Positions 25,456 through 33,984 of a DNA stretch of 64,000 bases are shown one piece after another. A program made the position numbers and the translations under genes. A model generated the notes under the pieces. That model did no database searches. It was not told the origin of the DNA and was given only the letters and a program-made list of their open reading frames with translations. Origin of the DNA: Salinibacillus aidingensis (GTDB taxonomy: Bacteria > Bacillota > Bacilli > Bacillales > Alkalibacillaceae); contig NZ_BAAADO010000006.1 of the NCBI RefSeq assembly GCF_039522525.1, forward strand, positions 177,853 to 241,852. Direction: 5' to 3'. Numbering within the stretch: position 1 is the stretch's first letter; every line of letters begins with the position of its first letter.

Positions 25456-25486
25456 AAAAAGCAAAGCGCCTAAAACGCTTTGCTAC
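25456..25486 (-). terminator. Minus-strand terminator with no visible upstream gene
   Basis: GCAAAGCG and CGCTTTGC form a stem; on the minus strand it runs into eight T. It lies upstream of the patB promoter and downstream of nothing annotated on that strand, so it may stop antisense transcripts. Confidence 0.6.
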
Positions 25487-25704
25487 ACAGGGGGAATACG
25501 AGAAAGTCTTACGTTATATAATATAACCGCATTATACAATTCTTAAACATGATTTTTTAAATTTTTTGTGGGTGAATCGAACTAAATTATACTCTGTACC
25601 AAATAAAATTCAGGCTGCAAGTCCTTTTGCCTGCCACCTCAGTTTATGATAAAATCATATATTGCGTAAAGAATCGAGAAAAAATAGTCGGGAGTTGTTT
25701 TGTG

Positions 25705-26100
25705 ATGGAAGAGAAAATAGAAGTTGGTCAGGTCATAGAAGGTAAGGTGACAGGAATTCAGCCTTATGGTGCCTTTGTAGCACTAAATGATCAAACACAG
25801 GGGCTTGTTCATATTTCTGAGGTTACTCATGGGTATGTAAAAGATATTCATGAACATTTAAAAATTGGGGATGTCGTCCAAGTTAAGGTTCTCAATATTA
25901 ATGAAGAGGAGGGGAAGTATTCTCTTTCAATTCGTGCTACAGAAGAGCCTCCTAAAAAACAGCCGGTCCAGGAACAAAAACCAGCACGTACTAAAGAACA
26001 GCCTGATACAAACGCGGCAGTTGGCTTTAACACACTTAAGGACAAGCTGGAGGACTGGATTCAGCAATCAAAAGAACGTGAGGAAACCTATCGTCATTAA
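25705..26100 (+). CDS. yugI: S1-domain general stress protein YugI (GSP13)
   Basis: The 131-residue protein has one S1 RNA-binding domain at residues 5-75 (GQVIEGKVTGIQPYGAFVAL, GLVHISEV, KVLNINEEEGKYSLSIR). A basic Gln/Lys/Pro linker (about 78-100) and a helical C-terminus follow. Such proteins bind RNA or ribosomes; B. subtilis YugI is a general stress protein. ATG 25705 is ten bases from CGGGAG; the GTG directly before it (25702) is an alternative. Confidence 0.88.
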   Translation: MEEKIEVGQVIEGKVTGIQPYGAFVALNDQTQGLVHISEVTHGYVKDIHEHLKIGDVVQVKVLNINEEEGKYSLSIRATEEPPKKQPVQEQKPARTKEQPDTNAAVGFNTLKDKLEDWIQQSKEREETYRH

Positions 26101-26138
26101 GAACTAAGACGTACTATTTCGTACATGATAAAAAAACG

Positions 26139-26177
26139 GCATCGACTGATTCTCAATCAGTATCGATGCTTTTTTTA
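26139..26177 (+). terminator. Terminator of yugI
   Basis: GCATCGACTGATT and AATCAGTATCGATGC pair around CTC, followed by seven T. Confidence 0.85.
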
Positions 26178-26194
26178 AGAAAGGAGCTTATACA

Positions 26195-27358
26195 ATGGAA
26201 AACTTCACTTTTTATAATCCGACAAAGCTTGTATTCGGCAAAGGACAAATGGAAAATTTGAAAACCTTCATCCCTGCTCACTCAAAAAATATATTGATCG
26301 TATACGGTGGGGGAAGCATAAAGAAAAATGGAGTTTACGACAAGGTAGTAGAAGAGCTGACATCTCTGAATCTTAATATTCATGAGTTAGCTGGTGTTGA
26401 ACCTAATCCCCGATTAGCAACAGTAAAAAAAGGTGCTGAAATTTGTAAACGGGAGAATGTTGATTTTATCCTTGCAGTAGGAGGCGGCAGTGTGATTGAT
26501 TGTACCAAAACCATTTCCGCTGCAGCTAAATACGACGGAGACCCTTGGGATTTCGTTACGAAAAAGGCCAGACCTGAGGATGCTGTACCATTTGGAACCG
26601 TGCTGACATTGGCGGCAACAGGTTCTGAGATGAACGCCGGAGCTGTGATTACCAACTGGGAAACGAATGAAAAGTATGGCTGGGGTAGTCCATTGTTATT
26701 CCCGCAGTTTTCCATACTTGATCCGGAGAATACATACACCGTGCCTGAGAATCAGACGGTTTACGGGATTGTCGATATGATGACTCACATTTTTGAACAA
26801 TATTTCCATCAGCCAACCTATTCACCGGTTCAGGACAGAATGTGTGAAGGGGTGCTTCAGTCCATCATTGAAACTGCACCTAAACTGCTGGAGGACTTAG
26901 AATCCTATGATCATAGGGAGACCATTCTGTATGCAGGTACGATAGCACTAAATGGCATGCTTCAAATGGGTTACAAAGGGGATTGGGCAACTCATAATAT
27001 TGAGCATGCCGTATCAGCCGTGTATGATATTCCTCATGCAGGTGGATTGGCCATCCTGTTCCCAAATTGGATGAAGCATAATGTTGAAGTGAATACAGAA
27101 CGTTTTAAACAATTAGCCGTTCGTGTCTTTCATGTGGATCCGGCAGAGAAATCGGACGAGCAGATTGCCTTGGAAGGTATCAATGAGCTCCGTAAATTCT
27201 GGGATTCACTGGGTGCACCTAATCGTCTTGCAGATTATGATATTGATGAATCCAAATTTGATCAAATTGCTGAACACGCAATATTTAACGGCGCATTCGG
27301 AAACTTCCATAAGCTTGAAAAGGATGACGTTTTAGAGATTTTACGCAAATCGTTATAA
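26195..27358 (+). CDS. yugJ: Iron-containing alcohol dehydrogenase (butanol dehydrogenase-like, YugJ)
   Basis: The 387-residue type III alcohol dehydrogenase has the nucleotide-binding motif GGGS (96-99). The iron site is D194 and H198 (VDMMTHIFE) plus the two later histidines in NIEHAVSAVYDIPHAGG (about 267 and 281). It belongs to the BDH/YugJ branch, which reduces aldehydes with NAD(P)H. AAAGGAG precedes ATG by nine bases. It stands just upstream of pgi on the same strand, as in the B. subtilis yug region. Confidence 0.9.
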   Translation: MENFTFYNPTKLVFGKGQMENLKTFIPAHSKNILIVYGGGSIKKNGVYDKVVEELTSLNLNIHELAGVEPNPRLATVKKGAEICKRENVDFILAVGGGSVIDCTKTISAAAKYDGDPWDFVTKKARPEDAVPFGTVLTLAATGSEMNAGAVITNWETNEKYGWGSPLLFPQFSILDPENTYTVPENQTVYGIVDMMTHIFEQYFHQPTYSPVQDRMCEGVLQSIIETAPKLLEDLESYDHRETILYAGTIALNGMLQMGYKGDWATHNIEHAVSAVYDIPHAGGLAILFPNWMKHNVEVNTERFKQLAVRVFHVDPAEKSDEQIALEGINELRKFWDSLGAPNRLADYDIDESKFDQIAEHAIFNGAFGNFHKLEKDDVLEILRKSL

Positions 27359-27427
27359 TTTTGCGGTTTGTCCTTGTTTATTCGCGATATAATAAGAGTG
27401 AACCAACACAGCAAAGGAGTAATAGCT

Positions 27428-28777
27428 ATGACACATGTTAAGTTTCGCTACAATTATGCAACAGATTATGTCCAGGAGCATGAGATTGACTATATGAAAG
27501 ATGCTGTAAAAACAGCTCACCATACTTTACATAACCAGACGGGTGCCGGGAATGACTTTTTAGGATGGCTTGATCTTCCAACGAACTATGATAAAGAGGA
27601 ATTTGCAAGAATTGAACAGGCGGCTAAAAAGATTCAGCAGGACTCCGATGTTTTACTTGTGATTGGAATTGGGGGCTCCTATCTTGGGGCTAAAGCTGCT
27701 ATTGAAGCTTTAAACCATTCCTTTTATAACATGCTATCCAGTGAACAGCGCAAATATCCACAGGTGATTTTTGCCGGTAATAACATTAGTGGTCCTTATG
27801 TAAAGGAATTGTTTGATGTATTAGAAGGTAAAGATGTTTCGGTGAATGTTATTTCCAAAAGTGGAACTACAACGGAACCTGCGATGGCGTTTCGTGTATT
27901 CCGTAAGTTCTTAATTGATAAATACGGGGAAGAAGAAGCGAAAAAACGTATTTTTGCCACTACAGATAAAGAAAAAGGTGCCCTGAAGAAACTGGCAACC
28001 GATGAAGGCTATGAAACCTTTGTTATTCCGGATGATGTCGGAGGCCGTTATTCTGTACTGACAGCTGTTGGTTTACTGCCTATTGCTGTAACAGGCGTGG
28101 ACATTTCCAGTATGATGCAAGGGGCGGAACAGGCCTCGAAAGATCTTAACCATGAAGATCTGTCTGAAAACCCTGCTTATCAGTATGCAGCCATTCGAAA
28201 TATTCTGTATCGCAAAGGAAAGTCCATTGAGCTGTTAGTTAACTATGAGCCGGCTCTTCAATACTTTTCCGAATGGTGGAAGCAGCTCTATGGAGAAAGT
28301 GAAGGGAAGGATCATAAGGGTATTTATCCATCATCCGTCAACTTCTCAACAGACCTCCATTCCCTGGGACAGTTCATCCAGGATGGACGTAAGCAAATGT
28401 TCGAAACGGTCTTACAGGTAAATGAGCCACGTACAGACATTGACATGCCGGAAGATGACCAGAACCTTGATGGATTAAACTACCTGGCAGGAAAAACCTT
28501 TGATGATGTCAATAAAAAGGCATTTCAGGGTACATTGCTCGCCCATACAGACGGTCAGGTTCCAAACTTAATTCTGGAAGTACCGAAACTGGATGCTTAT
28601 ACATTCGGCTATCTTGTTTACTTCTTTGAAAAATCCTGTGCCATCAGCGGATACTTGATGGGCGTAAACCCATTCGACCAGCCAGGCGTAGAAGCCTACA
28701 AAAAGAACATGTTCGCCCTCCTCGGCAAACCAGGCTTTGAAGAGGAAAAAGAAAAACTCGAAAAACGATTTAAGTAA
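27428..28777 (+). CDS. pgi: Glucose-6-phosphate isomerase
   Basis: The 449-residue isomerase is the short Firmicute form. Sugar-phosphate-binding motifs GIGGSYLGAKAA (about 78-89) and SKSGTTTEPA (about 143-152) and the catalytic Glu region PSSVNFSTDLHSLGQ are visible. It interconverts glucose-6-phosphate and fructose-6-phosphate in glycolysis and gluconeogenesis. ATG 27428 has AAAGGAG 11 bases before it. A family B repeat begins four bases after the stop. Confidence 0.95.
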   Translation: MTHVKFRYNYATDYVQEHEIDYMKDAVKTAHHTLHNQTGAGNDFLGWLDLPTNYDKEEFARIEQAAKKIQQDSDVLLVIGIGGSYLGAKAAIEALNHSFYNMLSSEQRKYPQVIFAGNNISGPYVKELFDVLEGKDVSVNVISKSGTTTEPAMAFRVFRKFLIDKYGEEEAKKRIFATTDKEKGALKKLATDEGYETFVIPDDVGGRYSVLTAVGLLPIAVTGVDISSMMQGAEQASKDLNHEDLSENPAYQYAAIRNILYRKGKSIELLVNYEPALQYFSEWWKQLYGESEGKDHKGIYPSSVNFSTDLHSLGQFIQDGRKQMFETVLQVNEPRTDIDMPEDDQNLDGLNYLAGKTFDDVNKKAFQGTLLAHTDGQVPNLILEVPKLDAYTFGYLVYFFEKSCAISGYLMGVNPFDQPGVEAYKKNMFALLGKPGFEEEKEKLEKRFK

Positions 28778-28781
28778 GAAG

Positions 28782-28926
28782 AAAAGCGGAGGCGACTGTT
28801 TAGGCCCGACAGCATAAGCATAACCCCCGGAGTGGCATGGTTTTGGCCACGTAGGGGGTTATGCTTATGACTGCTTGGGCCTAGGAGCCGCAGCTGGACA
28901 AAGAAAAGCGGAGACGACTGTTCAGG
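28782..28926. repeat. Family B repeat, copy 3, followed by a truncated second left end
   Basis: A full unit runs from AAAAGCGGAGGCGACTG to GCCGCAGCTGGACAAAG. Its hairpin arms are GCATAACCCCC/GGGGGTTATGC instead of the GCAGAAT-type arms of other copies. A second partial start (AAAAGCGGAGACGACTG) follows from 28904. Confidence 0.85.
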
Positions 28927-28929
28927 ATC

Positions 28930-28969
28930 TAAAAAACCGCCATTTCATATTTATGGAATGGCGGTTTTT
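28930..28969 (+). terminator. Terminator after pgi
   Basis: AAAAACCGCCATT and AATGGCGGTTTTT flank an AT-rich loop. It lies 150 bases after the pgi stop because the family B unit is between them. Confidence 0.8.
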
Positions 28970-28984
28970 CATATTTCGGCTCTG

Positions 28985-29345
28985 ATTGATAGTGGCCGGA
29001 ATTTTTTATCCGTCAAATTACGAGTTCTATCGGTCGATTTCTCCTTGGTATCGACCGATTTACACTTTAATCGCGTCAACTAGTTGCATTTATCAGTCAA
29101 AGATCAATTTTAAAATAATCCATCAGTTGATTTTGAGCTGATATCAGTCACCTGTAGAAGGGTATCCACGAAATTAAGCCTTTATCCACCGATTTTCCAA
29201 TGACATCAGTTGAAATGCAACATGAATCAGTATAATGGAATCCTATCGGTTATTAACCTCCATTAATCAATCAAAATCATGGATCAATCCGTCAGTTTTA
29301 TGGATTAATCAATCAGTAATACGGATTTATCCGTCAGAGCACTCC
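28985..29345. repeat. Degenerate 21-bp tandem repeat array
   Basis: The last units are exactly 21 bp: 29262-29282, 29283-29303, 29304-29324 and 29325-29345, sharing ATNNATCNNTCAGTNNTANGG. Earlier sequence back to about 28985 shows increasingly degenerate TATCNGTC or ATCAGT motifs at similar spacing. A plus-strand frame through it reads as seven-residue repeats (INPSVLW, INQSVIR), which is a by-product of the 21-bp period. Confidence 0.65.
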
Positions 29346-29465
29346 AGAATCCAGCCCCCACCCCCAATAGCAGGTCCAGTCATAATATGGCAACTCATAT
29401 ATTCATGGGAACAAGAAGGAACGGTTATACTATGCCTAACATTCCTATAGAAAAGGTGAGTTGTT

Positions 29466-29870
29466 ATGCTTCAATTAGATTCAGCTATTGAAAATCAGGT
29501 ATTTTCGTTAAATGAATTGGAAAATAAATTAAAACCCCTTAACTTTACAATAGGCAGTAACTGGGAATACGATCATGGTTATTTTGATAATCAACTGCAA
29601 AGTGAGGGTACCTATTATTTTTTGCGTATTCCCTTTAATGCAGAAATTGGTCAATTGGATGAGCCGGGTGTCCAGGTAAGAGTAGGCAGACCCTTTTTGT
29701 TAGGACACCAGTATGCTTCGGGTACGGATGAGGATGCTGTGATTGGAAATATGACAGCCATTGTGAACCAGTTCCAATCCCCTGTTGATCCTGATACTGA
29801 AGTACCTGAGGATATTCAGAGCAAGGGTGATGAGCTTATAAAAACAGTGGAACAGGCATTACTCTCTTAA
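29466..29870 (+). CDS. yugN: YugN-like family protein
   Basis: The 134-residue soluble protein of the YugN-like family contains GSNWEYDHGYFDNQL and TYYFLRIPF in the N-terminal half and PGVQVRVGRPFLLGHQY in the middle. AAAGGTGAG lies seven bases before ATG. Its last 12 bases overlap the end of the convergent yugO gene. The biochemical role is unknown. Confidence 0.82.
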   Translation: MLQLDSAIENQVFSLNELENKLKPLNFTIGSNWEYDHGYFDNQLQSEGTYYFLRIPFNAEIGQLDEPGVQVRVGRPFLLGHQYASGTDEDAVIGNMTAIVNQFQSPVDPDTEVPEDIQSKGDELIKTVEQALLS

Positions 29871-30860
29871 GGAAACGAGAACAATCAGCTTATCTCCTTT
29901 TTCCAAATCCATCTGGAAGGGCGGATTAATCAGTACATCCCCTTTCCGGATGATTCCCAATAATAATTCATCTTTTTTTACATAATCATTCGAGCATTCC
30001 AGAAATGTCCGTCCTATCTGCTCGTCTGGCAGTTCATGCTGATTATATTGCTGGCTGGCCAATTGCTCCAGCATAATGTCAAACGGTTTGACTGGCTGTT
30101 CACGGTAAACCTCATGGAAAAAAAGCGTACTCATAAAATCATTTGACCGAATAACCGTATCCGCACCTGCTCTCTCAGCATTAGGAATTTGGTTTTTCGT
30201 TAAAATTTCCGTACTAATCGGTACCTCGGGGTTTACTCCTCTGACGGCAACCGTTGACAATATGGCCAATTGATCGGCTTGTTTTTCAGGTCTTGATTGA
30301 TCAGAAGTAATAATCACGTGTCTTGCTTCAGATATATTTGCTTTTTTTAACGTATCATCCAAAGAGGCGTCCCCGTGAATAAAATGGAAATGGTAATGAT
30401 GTTTAGGGCTTTTGCTCAGGGAATTATCAACCAGCACAACCTCTTCCGTTGGTTTAAAATCATTAATCATATTTAATAGTTGCCTTGACCTTTCATTCCA
30501 GCCAATGAGAACGACATGATTTTTTCCTTTATAAGCGACATTGCCTTTTTCCATCTCTTTTTCACGTTCCACGGCCCCTGAAGCTACCGTCACCATGTAG
30601 TATGTAACAATTCCTCCTCCTGCAAGAATCATCAAAATACCAATAACCTTTCCCAGAATGCTATTGGGTACAAAATCTCCATATCCTACCGTTGAACCCG
30701 TAACAAAGGCCCACCAAAGCCCGTCAAAAAGGCTGGGAAAATTAACAGGTTCCACAAAATGCATGACACTGCCAAATAAAAACATGAAGAAAATGACCGT
30801 TAACAAAAGCCGTAAATATATAGGAATCTGAAAATACCAGCGAAACAACATTTGAAGCAT
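29859..30860 (-). CDS. yugO: Potassium channel YugO (2TM pore plus RCK domain)
   Basis: The 333-residue channel has two membrane helices (about 15-36 and 73-95) around the K+ selectivity filter TVGYGD (57-62). A cytoplasmic RCK/TrkA-N domain starts at about residue 107 (VLIGWNERSRQLL; the nucleotide loop is degenerate) and a RCK C-lobe ends the protein. B. subtilis YugO releases K+ and takes part in biofilm electrical signalling. ATG 30860 sits nine bases from AAGGTG; the GTG at 30872 overlaps that site. It is convergent with yugN and no terminator hairpin separates them. Confidence 0.9.
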   Translation of the reverse strand: MLQMLFRWYFQIPIYLRLLLTVIFFMFLFGSVMHFVEPVNFPSLFDGLWWAFVTGSTVGYGDFVPNSILGKVIGILMILAGGGIVTYYMVTVASGAVEREKEMEKGNVAYKGKNHVVLIGWNERSRQLLNMINDFKPTEEVVLVDNSLSKSPKHHYHFHFIHGDASLDDTLKKANISEARHVIITSDQSRPEKQADQLAILSTVAVRGVNPEVPISTEILTKNQIPNAERAGADTVIRSNDFMSTLFFHEVYREQPVKPFDIMLEQLASQQYNQHELPDEQIGRTFLECSNDYVKKDELLLGIIRKGDVLINPPFQMDLEKGDKLIVLVSLRE

Positions 30861-30985
30861 TCTTCCCCGCACCTTTCAACGATCTGTTAAGTTTGATATA
30901 CTTTTTTGGCCAGATGTGCTATTTTTTCTCATATGCACTAGTTTGACTAAAAGCATTTCAATACATACATGAAGGAGTGAAACCT

Positions 30986-32047
30986 ATGCTTGAAAATCAA
31001 TCTTTTTTAATGGATTTATTAAAAACCCCATCTCCATCCAGTATGGAAATGGAAATTCAGAAAAAATGGATGAACTACATCAGACCGTATGCAGATGAAA
31101 TTAAAACTGACCATGCCGGAAATGTGATTGGTGTATTAAACCCGGACGCAAAGTTCAAAGTTTTGCTGGCCGGTCATTCTGATGAAATTGGGTTTGTAAT
31201 TACAAGAATTGAGGATAATGGCTTTCTTCGTATAAGCAAGATGGGTGGTATAAGTCCTAAGATTGCAGTTGGGATGAAGGTACATATTCTCGGAGAAAAC
31301 CAGACGTTAACAGGTGTGATTGGGGCTAATGCCGAGCATCATGGTGGCGTGAAAGAAAAGCTTGAATTTGAAGATTTGTACATTGATTGCGGTGCGAAAT
31401 CCAAGGATGAAATCGCAAAATCTGTACAAATTGGTGATCTGGCCATTTATAAACGGGAACCAGAAGTACTGATGGATCGATATATTACAGGCAGAGGACT
31501 CGATAATCGGACAGGTGCCTTTATGGTTGCTGAAGTGCTACGAAAATTATCTGAAAAGGACATTCAGGTAGGGGTTTACGCGGCTAGCACTGTAAATGAA
31601 GAAACCAATATGGGAGGAGCTTATTTTGCTGCAGCTGGTATTAAGCCGACGATGGCCATTGCCTGTGACGTCACCTTTGCTACAGATTACCCAGGTGTAA
31701 ATACGACAAAACATGGGGATATCCAATTGGACAAAGGACCTGTACTCGCGAAAGGGGCTCCTATTAATCGTAAAATAAACAAACTGCTGCAGCATTCAGC
31801 TCAAAATTTAAATATGGCTGTTCAATATGAGCTGACACCAAGAAACACAGGTACCGATGCAGATAAGATGCGTTATACAGGTGCAGGTGTCCCTATAAGC
31901 CTGGTTTCCCTGCCGCTTCGGTATATGCACTCACCTGTTGAAACTGCCAGCATGAAGGATATGGAGGAAGAGATTGATTTAATCGTTCATATGATTGAAG
32001 GATTAAAGGGGAATGAATCGTTGAATCCATTGGAGGACGAACATTAA
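30986..32047 (+). CDS. M42-family metallo-aminopeptidase
   Basis: The 353-residue dinuclear zinc peptidase shows metal and catalytic residues in GHSDEIGF (about 65-72), GLDNRTG (about 172-178), NEETNMGGA (about 205-213, with the catalytic Glu pair), CDVTFATD (about 225-232) and the last His in RYMHSP. The family (YsdC, FrvX, glutamyl aminopeptidase) forms tetrahedral dodecamers that trim peptides in the cytosol. AAGGAG lies eight bases before ATG 30986. It stands alone before the FMN riboswitch. Confidence 0.88.
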   Translation: MLENQSFLMDLLKTPSPSSMEMEIQKKWMNYIRPYADEIKTDHAGNVIGVLNPDAKFKVLLAGHSDEIGFVITRIEDNGFLRISKMGGISPKIAVGMKVHILGENQTLTGVIGANAEHHGGVKEKLEFEDLYIDCGAKSKDEIAKSVQIGDLAIYKREPEVLMDRYITGRGLDNRTGAFMVAEVLRKLSEKDIQVGVYAASTVNEETNMGGAYFAAAGIKPTMAIACDVTFATDYPGVNTTKHGDIQLDKGPVLAKGAPINRKINKLLQHSAQNLNMAVQYELTPRNTGTDADKMRYTGAGVPISLVSLPLRYMHSPVETASMKDMEEEIDLIVHMIEGLKGNESLNPLEDEH

Positions 32048-32126
32048 AAACTTTAAGCAAAACACTATGCATATGAGGATAAGTACGCTATAATATAGAT
32101 AAATAAAAAAATGAATAGCCATTCAA

Positions 32127-32264
32127 TCTTCGGGGCAGGGTGAAATTCCCGACCGACGGTGATGAGCTTCACTGAAGTTCTAAGTCCGTGACCCGTGAGG
32201 TAATAACCGAGCGGCTGAGCCAGTGTGAATCTGGGACCGACAGTAAAGTCTGGATGGGAGAAGA
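32127..32264 (+). ncRNA. FMN riboswitch (RFN element)
   Basis: The conserved RFN blocks are in order: CTTCGGGGCAGGGTGAAATT, CCCGACCGACGGTGATGAGC, AGTCCGTGACCCGT, CTGAGCCAGTGTGAATCTGG, GACCGACAGTAAAGTCTGGA, TGGGAGAAGA. A TATAAT at 32089 supplies the likely -10 box. It precedes ribU. Confidence 0.95.
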
Positions 32265-32278
32265 TGTGAAGCGATATA

Positions 32279-32302
32279 GGAAAAGCGGAGACGATAAGGC
32301 AG
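32279..32302. repeat. Family B left-end fragment inside the riboswitch leader
   Basis: AGGAAAAGCGGAGACGATAA matches the left end of family B units (AAAAGCGGAGACGACTG at 28904). It lies between the aptamer and the terminator. Confidence 0.6.
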
Positions 32303-32468
32303 GATGTAAAAGCTTGCTTTGGTACTCATTGACGGCTTCTATATATGGTTCAGAACCTTTAATACAGGCCATTGCTGAATTGTCCAGTTTTGTGCAAATA
32401 ACGGACAAACGATTATGTGGAAGTACGTTCATCATATGTCTCCGGACTTTATTACCCGCTGCTTGCAA

Positions 32469-32502
32469 ACCCTAAAGCCCCTTATAGCTTTAGGGTTTAT
32501 TA
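32469..32502 (+). terminator. Terminator in the ribU leader
   Basis: AACCCTAAAGC and GCTTTAGGGTTT pair around CCCTTATA. It lies about 205 bases after the aptamer and 77 before ribU, so it is probably the FMN-controlled terminator. Small open frames in 32169-32475 on both strands are shadows of the leader. Confidence 0.7.
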
Positions 32503-32578
32503 TGTTTTGGCAGGTTTTGGGGGTCGCTTCCCTTCACTTTTGAGATTTGAATGGTAAAGTGAGGGAGGAGAAGGATCG

Positions 32579-33157
32579 ATGCAACAATCATCAAATTTAT
32601 TAAAGCTTATTATTTTAGCTATCTTATCAACTATTGCCATGGTATTAATGCTGCTCAATTTTCCCTTGCCGTTTTTACCAGGGTACCTGAAAATTGACTT
32701 TAGTGATGTGCCGGCAATTATAGCAGCCTTTATATTTTCACCTGTAGCCGGTGTAATTGTTGAAGCAATGAAAAATGTCATTTATTTTCTTTATTCAGGA
32801 GCAGGAGATCCGGTAGGCGTTGTTTCAAATTTTATTGCCGGTGCAATGTTCGTATTACCGGTTTCCATCTTGTATCACAAATATAAGTCAGTAAAAAGTG
32901 TTATTTCAGGTATCGTTACAAGTACAGTAATTATGGCTATTGGGATGTCGGTCTTAAATTATTTTCTCATTCTGCCTGCCTATTCATGGTTCATGGGCTG
33001 GGAAACGATGAGTGATACAGTGAAATTATCCACAGTATTAGTGGGGATTTTACCGTTTAATGCCATTAAGGGAGCAGTTGTTGCCTTGCTGCTGATTCCT
33101 TTATTTGTAAAAATCAAGCCATGGATAGAGGAAAAGCAAATGAATCTGGCCAGGTAA
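32579..33157 (+). CDS. ribU: Riboflavin ECF transporter substrate-binding component
   Basis: The 192-residue membrane protein has six hydrophobic segments, with the RibU features FPLPFLPGYLKIDFSDVPAI (about 23-42) and AMKNVIYFLYSGAGDPVG following. It binds riboflavin and is energized by the shared ECF module. GGAGGAGAAGG precedes ATG. Control by the upstream FMN riboswitch supports the assignment strongly. Confidence 0.94.
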   Translation: MQQSSNLLKLIILAILSTIAMVLMLLNFPLPFLPGYLKIDFSDVPAIIAAFIFSPVAGVIVEAMKNVIYFLYSGAGDPVGVVSNFIAGAMFVLPVSILYHKYKSVKSVISGIVTSTVIMAIGMSVLNYFLILPAYSWFMGWETMSDTVKLSTVLVGILPFNAIKGAVVALLLIPLFVKIKPWIEEKQMNLAR

Positions 33158-33198
33158 GAACTAATGTGGAAGCCTCCGTTTAAAATTTCTATACAACA

Positions 33199-33239
33199 AA
33201 AAAAGGAGTTGTCTCCCTTTCAGAGATAACTCCTTTTTT
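33199..33239 (+). terminator. Terminator of ribU
   Basis: AAAAAGGAGTTGTCTC pairs with GAGATAACTCCTTTTT (one wobble). Confidence 0.8.
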
Positions 33240-33249
33240 CATAAACTTG

Positions 33250-33312
33250 CCGCAACTGGACAAAGAAAAGAAGTGGAGCCGGAGCTGGATCAACGGCCGC
33301 TTCCGTCCTTTG
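33250..33312. repeat. Family B-related repeat fragment
   Basis: GCCGCAACTGGACAAAGAAA and GGAGCTGGATCAACGGCCGC with CTTCCGTCCTTTG correspond to right-end pieces of family B. Confidence 0.5.
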
Positions 33313-33318
33313 TAGGCT

Positions 33319-33714
33319 CTAGTCACGTTTGGAGACAACACCAAGTGTACATCTGGATATGGAAATTAATTGGTTATTCTCATCCTCAACTTTAATTTCC
33401 CATACCATGGTCCGGCTTCCGATATGTATTGGCTCAGCCGTACCTGTCACCATTCCTGAACGCTTACTTCTTAGATGATTGGCATTGATTTCAATTCCAA
33501 ATACGTTTTGCGTTTCGATGTCAATATTTAAAGCACCGCCAATGCTGGCAGCGGTTTCAGCCAACGCAACACTGGCACCGCCATGCAGATAACCAAAAGG
33601 CTGATGGGTTTTGGGACCTACAGGCATGGATAAAACCACTCGATTTGGATTCATTTCAACCATCTCGATATCTAAGGCTTCAAGCATTGTATTGGAAGTC
33701 TGCATCATATCCAT
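33319..33714 (-). CDS. PaaI-type hotdog thioesterase; candidate DHNA-CoA hydrolase (MenI/ComA2-like)
   Basis: The 131-residue hotdog-fold protein has YLHGGASVALAET (42-54), with E53 as the expected catalytic acid. The sequence resembles B. subtilis YuxO/ComA2 and E. coli YdiI (MenI), which hydrolyse 1,4-dihydroxy-2-naphthoyl-CoA. It is divergent from menF, and the men cluster has no other DHNA-CoA hydrolase, so MenI is a strong contextual inference. ATG 33714 has GGAGGG ten bases upstream; the frame extends to 33753 without a better site. Confidence 0.8.
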   Translation of the reverse strand: MDMMQTSNTMLEALDIEMVEMNPNRVVLSMPVGPKTHQPFGYLHGGASVALAETAASIGGALNIDIETQNVFGIEINANHLRSKRSGMVTGTAEPIHIGSRTMVWEIKVEDENNQLISISRCTLGVVSKRD

Positions 33715-33984
33715 ATGGTTTCTTCCCTCCCGGAGCAATTTTTTATTACGCATTAACTGACCGTAAATTTAGTTTACCATGCGTGAATGGGAAGTGCTAC
33801 TCTTTACAAAGAAACATCCGTAAAAATTTAACAGTCAACAATTGAAGCGTTCCACAATCCTGTTGTAAGGGGAACTGCTTGAGATACAGTGAAAAAGGGA
33901 TTAAAATAAGATTGGATTTTAAGTTCCGTGTTAAAATAATAAAAGTGTGTGTAAGAAGTCCCTTTTGTTTTGGAGGTAGTGAAA

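Noticed and set aside
28985..29345. Possible CRISPR array
   Set aside because: Units are contiguous 21-bp degenerate repeats without unique spacers, and no cas gene is present.
29235..29450. 71-codon plus-strand frame with heptad-like repeats
   Set aside because: The periodicity comes from the 21-bp minisatellite; there is no convincing ribosome binding site and no conserved domain.
32169..32475. Two overlapping frames in the ribU leader
   Set aside because: They lie across the FMN aptamer and its terminator; RNA structure explains the sequence.
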